In this document: piece after piece, positions 58,328 through 64,000 of the stretch
How positions within the stretch are numbered: the first letter of the stretch is position 1
How the letters are laid out: every line of letters starts with the position of its first letter
Notes under the pieces: model-generated
The model's input: the letters and a program-made list of their open reading frames with translations, nothing else
Told to the model about the DNA's origin: nothing
The model's database searches: none
Position numbers and translations under genes: made by a program
Assembly (NCBI GenBank): GCA_038380435.1
Contig: JAWZYU010000007.1
Coordinates: 88,612,334-88,676,333, forward strand
Source of the DNA: Ryuthela nishihirai
Lineage: Eukaryota; Arthropoda; Arachnida; Araneae; Heptathelidae
DNA: 64,000 bases
Reading direction: 5' to 3'

Positions 58328-60132
58328 CCCTTCCAGGGTCACTGTCAAACATAGATGTTGACAGAATCTGAAATGAGAGATCAACATGAAATTTCAACTT
58401 TTTAAAAATAAAATTGCCATTTGAAAAATTTCTTAGATATATCTTTTAAAAAGATGCAAATCAAGTTTAAATTTTTTTTTATTTGATGCATATTTTATTA
58501 AACTATAATAAAAAATAATTTGTTAAAGCCATTTCTTAGAAGTGCTATATGGTATTACCAATTTGTGTATTAACGTTACTCTTTGCCAAAGCATTCACCT
58601 GATTTAAGCTCACAAGTTTGAATTAAACTATTATTAACAAAATTTTCCTTAAAGTTCTGAAAATCTGTAAATTAATAATAAAAAAAACTGCTATTCTTAA
58701 AAACGGAAGATTTTTTAAGTAATTACAAAGTATTTACCCCTCCCCCTCCCCCTGGTCGATATTTTATATAACTTCGCTTTAGGTTAACATTATTTTTTCT
58801 TTTATTATTTCATTGTTTTCCAATAAAAAAAAACTTGCATCACTTTCTGAAAATGAATAAGGTTTTGGATATGAAAGCAAAAAAGGACTTTCCTGGCATG
58901 GAAATCAGTCCTCAGGTGGGAAGGCAATTTTAGGAAGGTTTCTTTTTTTTATCCCCCAACTCCCACCCTCACTAAACTCACCAAAGTTGTTTTACTCCTC
59001 CCTCTCCTTGACATAGTTTCATTTTTTTTAATTATGAGTTTTTATGTTTATAGTGAATGATTTTTGAAGCATCCACTCTCTCCCCCCACCCTCAATATCT
59101 TGGCTGTGCTGCTCTTATGATATAACGTTGTTGCTGTTTTTTTCTTTTGCTTTGGTGAACTAATTTTTCAGCACTTAGCCAAAATCCCAAAAATTCAACA
59201 CCATAAGGAAAAAAAATTCATGTTTAGTAAAAAAAAAGCATCCAAGAAATGTTCTTCCATTTCATAAACAGGACAGAAAATCTTATTAATGTGAGAGCAA
59301 TCCAAGTCACCTTGTATAATGCTTGTATAAGGCCCATGTTTTAAATTACAATACTGAAAAGAATCATTAAAATAAAAATCATGTTTCAGGCAAATATTAT
59401 AATATTCAAGAAGAAATTTCCTTTTGATTAATATATAATTTAACTGTTTTTATTCATCAGATTTTCCAAAATTAAGCCTTAATTGCATTGTCTGATCTAT
59501 TTTTTTTACTTTATCACTGTAAAAAGGTCTTATTAAAATTAATATGTTTTAAAATTTGCTTAAATTTTTATTTTCATAAAATTTGCAATTAAATTCTGTT
59601 TAATTTGATATATAACATGATGTATGTCAGGTGATTAGTTACTTAAAAAAAATCCAAAGTTGACTTGTTGATATGACTCAGCATAGTTGGAAAAAGCCTG
59701 AACTTTTCTCAAAGTATGCACTGAGAAAAAAAAAAAACTACAAAACGAGCATAATTTTCTTGCTTCAAGTGAATATTAATTTTTTTGTTATTCACAAATA
59801 AATAGTCTTTCTATTCATGTGCATTATAATCATTTCTATTATTTTTTTAAATAAATTTTTATTTGCATTGCAAAAATATATTTTTTTACTATGTGACTCT
59901 AAAAAAAAGCCCTATTAAAATGAAACTAGTTGTCTTTTTTGTTAAATATTATATTTTCCGAAAATTCAAAATTAAATGCTGATTAATTTGGCATATAACA
60001 TGCCATAATTCCTTTCATTAGTTATTTGGAAAAAAAAAAATCCAAAGTAAATTTTTTTTTTGGCTGTTCATAGTGAAAAAATAGCTGATCTCTGGATGTA
60101 AATGAGCTTTTTAGGCTGGACCTTGGGAAGGG
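58328..60132 (+). mobile_element. TTAA-flanked piggyBac-like element, 1.8 kb
   Basis: TTAA at 58324-58327 and 60133-60136; ends CCCTTCCAGGGTC and GACCTTGGGAAGGG are inverted repeats. This is the best reference copy of the family: 1,805 bp without nested insertions. No frame longer than about 60 codons, so it is non-autonomous. The copies at 46376, 53435 and 34061 share both ends. Confidence 0.88.
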
Positions 60133-60136
60133 TTAA

Positions 60137-60989
60137 GAACAAACAAAAAAAAAACATGGATTACATATGGTTTATTAGAGTCTATCTCAAATAGAAAAAA
60201 CATGGATAAATGTGATAACACTGGACTATGACAGATCAAGATATTAAGGAATATAAGAAATACAGGTAAACCTTGTTAAAATGCAATCTGATAGAACATT
60301 ATTCTGCTTATAACGTGATGCAAAAGTGGCCCCCATTTTTTCCTCATATGACACATAATTTTTCACTCAAGAACTACATACTGGATTCCCTGTGTAGTTT
60401 TGTGTACATGTGGGCGATATTTTCACTCCAGTATGAATCAGTGATACTTGTTATCGTTTGACATCTGAAAGAATATCGACAGTTGATTCATTTACTGGTA
60501 ATCTTTCGTTGGCAACATCTGTTTGATTTGTATCTCAAATGAACCATTTGTAAATTTACAAGCTGTTTTGTTACTGAATTTTTGCTAATGCAATTATTTG
60601 GGCCAATAAGCACCACATTATAATGGTTATTTACCTCTATAAAAACATTTTGATGAACTTAATTAGAAACAAAAAAATTAATTATTATAAAATTAATTTT
60701 TTCAATAATAAAATTAACATTAAAAAAATTGGAATATGATTCATGAAATGTATGCAATATATGAAAGAAAATATGGGCTACCAAAGGAAATAATTGAGGG
60801 GGAATAATGACATGTTAGAGGTATGGATTTAGCAAATAAGTTTAATAATTATTTTCTGAGATTCCAGGTGCTGTAGTTGGTAATACACCAGACAATGGAG
60901 ACTATAGGCAAACTAATTATTTTAACAGTTCATTTTTTTTCAGGACTATATAGAAAAACAGACAGCAGAAGTTGTAAATAAAAAAAAAA
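60137..60989. other. no gene seen
   Basis: AT-rich DNA. A 62-codon frame at 60273-60461 matches nothing. Confidence 0.5.
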
Positions 60990-61175
60990 ATACCCACTCA
61001 AGCAGCTGCTTGCTACAAAGGTCTGACAGCAGCCTGACATTTTATATGCCATAATAGGTGTGAGAATGGTGGGGCCTCAGCAGAAAAACAACACAAACAT
61101 TCATGCCTTATCTGAGGCAAACACAAGTTCTTTTGATCAGTAGCCAAGTGCACTAAGCACTCGACCACAGGATGG
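60990..61175 (-). mobile_element. SINE family 2, nearly complete
   Basis: Tail CTCAAGCAGCTGCTTGCTAC at 61010, body CTCAGCAGAAAAACAACACA and tRNA-like head (complement of the GAGTGCTTAGTGCACTTGGC region). Same order as 5868-6075, reversed. Confidence 0.88.
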
Positions 61176-61626
61176 CTGAAGTTGTAAAGAGCCTTGAAAA
61201 TATCTGTAAATGTAATTAAGGAAATTTATGATTAAATAAAAAAAAATTATGTTACTTAATCAACAATACATTTCGCAGAGTATTTACCCTACTGTTTTGA
61301 AAATTGTTTAGGTTATCCCAGTTTATAAAGGAATTAACATTAGTCAACTAGAAAATTATCATCCAATCTCGCTGCTGTCTGTTTTTTCAAAAATGTATGA
61401 AAAGATAGTTAAACAAAAAATTGTTCATTATTTGGAAGAAATAACAATTTTTCTAATAATTAACATGATTATGTGATTTTCAGTGAGTTTTTGATATCCC
61501 ACTGGTTTTATGTTGCCCTTTTTTTAATTTTATAATAAAAAACATAAGACAATAAATGAAGTTTTATTATTCATATATATTAACTATATTATATATTTTA
61601 TGTCTGACCGAAAACAATTCATCTTC

Positions 61627-61685
61627 ACTCAATGTGGCCCAGGGAAGTCAAATCTTCACTCAATGTGGCCCAGGGAAATCAAAAA
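61627..61685 (+). repeat. 31-bp tandem duplication
   Basis: ATCTTCACTCAATGTGGCCC plus AGGGAAGTCAA occurs twice in a row. The phrase GGCCCAGGGAAATCAAAAAG and TTGGACACGCCTG resembles terminal sequences of hAT elements (from memory, not verified). Confidence 0.8.
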
Positions 61686-62299
61686 GTTGGACACGCCTGA
61701 CATAAACAATCTTTGCAATTTATAATTGAACGGAAAAATTATTACATTTGCTGATGGTACAACAATTGTTTTTAGAGTTGAGCATGAATCACTAATAGAA
61801 AAGGAATAGGCTGTTACAAATTGGTTTGTTAAAAATAAATTAATATTAAATGTCAAAAAAATGAAATATATGTATATTAGACTAAGGGCAATGCAGAAGA
61901 CTATTTTACAGGGAAATTAACATATCATGAAAGAGATTGTAATCTTACTATGTGTAACTGTAAGGTCCTTGAGGGGGTTGAATGTCATAAATACCTAGGA
62001 ATTATGTAGAACAGGAAAATGACATGGAAAGATCATATACAAAGTATCTGTAGAAGAATTAATGTCATTATCCCAAAAACATATTATATCAGAAATTTTG
62101 TTAATATACCTTTGCTTAAATAATTTATAATTCAATTCATTCATAATTCATCGATTAAGCATATTTCTCACATGAGTTATTGCCTTGAGGAGATAATTTT
62201 GAGATGTATTTTGATGCAAAAAAGAAGGGAAAGTGTTAGTGAGAGATAAATATCCTGATATTTTAGAATTATGCAAATTGTTTGCAATAAATTCTTTGA

Positions 62300-63684
62300 T
62301 ACACTGCATGACATTGAAATTGCCCCACCCAGAAGGAGTGACGGGATGGGGGTGAAATGTGGCACACACATAGCAATACATATTGGCATACCATGATTCA
62401 ATTTACAGCCACTTTCAGTGGTTAGAAGATAATGCAGCACAATGTGACTGCCTCAGTAGGTGGTTGCACTGCCATGAACAGCAATACAGGCAGCAATAAA
62501 GAGTGGCATGGAGTCATACAGTTGACAGATATGGTCCTGAGGAATTGCACACCAAGCAGCATTGACTTGCTCCCATAATTCATCGAGATTCTGCGCCGGC
62601 CGGTGAGAGGGTTGCACATGTCGTTCAATGTGGTCCCACAGATTTTCTATTGGGGATAAATCTGGAGATTGTGCTGGCCATGGTAATACTTGAACATGTT
62701 GCAAACATTGTTTGGAGACCCTAGCAGTGTGTACATGGATACTGTCATGCTGGAAAATGGGCTGCTGCATGCCTCCCAGAAATGGTAACAAAAAGGGCTG
62801 CAGAACCGTGCTAAGGTATCATGCAGCTGTCAGTGTTCCTGTGATGCAGACAAGAGGTGACCTGCTGTCATATCCAATAGACCCCATACCATTATGCCTG
62901 GCTGACGGGCGGTGTGCCAGTTGTGAACAAAAGCTGGATCCGTCCTCTCATCAGGCTGTCGCCATACACGGACCTGTTGATTGTTAGTACCCAGAGAGAA
63001 GACGGGATTCATCACTAAACACAACAGTGTTCTTTTTGTGACCCCAGTTCACACAACTTCGGCACCAAGCCAGACGAGCACTGCGATGGTTTGCAGTCAA
63101 TGGAAGACGTAATGGTTGCCTAGAGCGAAGGTGTGCCTCATGCAACCTTTGGTTTACCATTCGGGTCATTATGGGGACGTCTATGGCTGCTGACACAGCC
63201 CGTCGAATATCGCCTGCAATGCTCTGTGGTGACGAATGAGCATGTCAAACAATTCACCTATCAAGCTGTGTTGATGTCTGTCGAATGGCACCACTCCCTT
63301 TGCGACACATGCTAGAACCTTCATTTCGCCACTGTTGCCAGCAGCTCGTGCATCCCAATGAACATGGACAGCTTCACATAGGTCTTCTCTCAAAAGCATC
63401 CAAATGGCAATAAACCTGCTGACAGTGTGTACCAGGCATTTTCGGCCTTCAATGAACAATTTCTAAGCGGAACCACCTAATCTCAACCGTTTGCACGACT
63501 TCCACCGGCATAAACACAATACCATCCCTGTTCCTTCTTGCATCTTTTATCTCTTGAGCCACACACATCATTGGCTCTAGATTATCATCATTTGCATATA
63601 TCAACTGCACACACCCACACTTCTATTTGCATATTTGTATGACATGTCCTTTTGGATGGGGCACTTTCAATGTCAAACCGTGTA
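62300..63684 (-). mobile_element. Tc1-like transposon with well-kept ends, broken transposase
   Basis: 1,385 bp with TA at both edges. Inverted ends TGACATTGAAATTGCCCCA (62309 region) and the complement TGACATTGAAAGTGCCCCA. On the minus strand: LTANHRSARLAWCRSCVNWG with VVFSDESRL (first Asp), VRVWRQPDERTDPAFV, PGIMVWGLLDM, then IFQHDSIHVHTARVSKQCLQ (second Asp) and PAQSPDLSPIENLWDHIERH (Glu). I count 32 residues between second Asp and Glu, two fewer than the Tc1 standard. Frameshifts at about 63181, 63010 and 62810 break it into four frames; the helix-turn-helix region is poorly kept. Confidence 0.88.
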
Positions 63685-64000
63685 TATTTAAATAAAAATT
63701 GAATACTAGAAGAATTCGAAATTTTCATGTCTGTATGAGATTATCTAAAAATATTTTACTAACTGAAGTACCAGCTAAGAAAAATATTTTTACTAAGCAT
63801 TATGTTTTCTTAGTCTACAGACTGCATAGCATGTTGCCAAATTACCCTAAACTAATTAACCAGAGCTGCCAAACTTGCACGACACAAAATATGATTTGGA
63901 GGAATGAAAAATGGAAGCACTGCAGTTCTGCGGTTTAATGCCCAGGTGCCATTATTTTAACACAATAATGTGTTACATCTTGATGAACACTCAATTCCAA

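Larger units (their letters stand above)
61310..63930 (+). pseudogene. CR1/Jockey-like LINE relic split by a Tc1-like element
   Basis: Forward frames near 61310-61440: VIPVYKGINISQLENYHPIS with LLSVFSKMYEKIV, the YRPISLL-VFSK block. Near 61720: LNGKIITFADGTTIVFRVEH, the catalytic F/YADD region (second Asp replaced by Gly), then NWFVKNKLILNVKKMKYMYI and MTWKDHIQSICRRINVIIPK. After the Tc1-like element (62300-63684), 63690-63930 has RRIRNFHVCMRLSKNILLTE and VYRLHSMLPNYPKLIN, which fits the protein's C-terminus. Many stops. The part between catalytic motifs is deleted and replaced by AT-rich sequence and a tandem duplication. Confidence 0.65.

Overview
The window is eukaryotic nuclear DNA, strongly AT-rich, with split exons, GT-AG introns and a dense population of old transposable elements; there are no operons or bacterial signals. 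The mixture (Ty3/gypsy-type LTR element, RTE-like and other LINEs, Penelope-like relics with a GIY-like endonuclease region, Tc1/mariner elements, TTAA-flanked piggyBac-like elements, several tRNA-derived SINE families) points to an animal, most likely an invertebrate. I cannot fix the taxon from this sequence.

The only cellular gene I can support is a BLM-type RecQ helicase on the minus strand. Three exons are clear: 50481-50284 (Q motif to the start of Walker A), 44002-43884 (Walker A and motif Ia) and 25430-25317 (linker and motif Ib). Splice phases match and the introns are 6.3 kb and 18.5 kb. Everything between 25.4 and 50.3 kb is therefore intronic. The next helicase exon (with the DEAH box) was not found below 25.3 kb and may lie outside the window.

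Region by region: 0.5-4.4 kb is a long imperfect inverted repeat around a 2 kb spacer, with a small foldback element inserted in one arm. 5-9.2 kb holds fragments of an RTE-like LINE, a piggyBac-like family, SINEs and a Penelope-like relic. 9.2-18.4 kb is a decayed gypsy-type LTR retrotransposon with tRNA-Lys-type primer site, gag with a zinc knuckle, protease, reverse transcriptase, RNase H and part of integrase; its RT is split by a 517-bp GC-rich repeat and by a TIR transposon that itself carries a SINE. 18.4-25 kb is piggyBac-like and LINE relics plus a MITE with near-identical 100-bp ends. 25.3-50.5 kb is the RecQ region, whose introns hold a mariner MITE, a Penelope relic cut by a solo LTR, an RTE-like LINE (36.4-39.9 kb), a DD36E Tc1/mariner copy (40.7-41.9 kb), a second LINE copy and a 2.3-kb TTAA-flanked element. 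50.9-63.7 kb has three further Tc1-like elements, a 4-kb minus-strand piggyBac-like element with two nested insertions, another TTAA-flanked copy, and a LINE relic split by a Tc1-like element.

All transposon reading frames seen are broken by stops or frameshifts, so no element here looks autonomous. The most unusual points are a palindromic foldback element flanked by 10-13-bp direct repeats (retroposition-like) at two loci, two cases of local inverted duplication inside transposons, and a composite LTR region with a shared 700-bp block.
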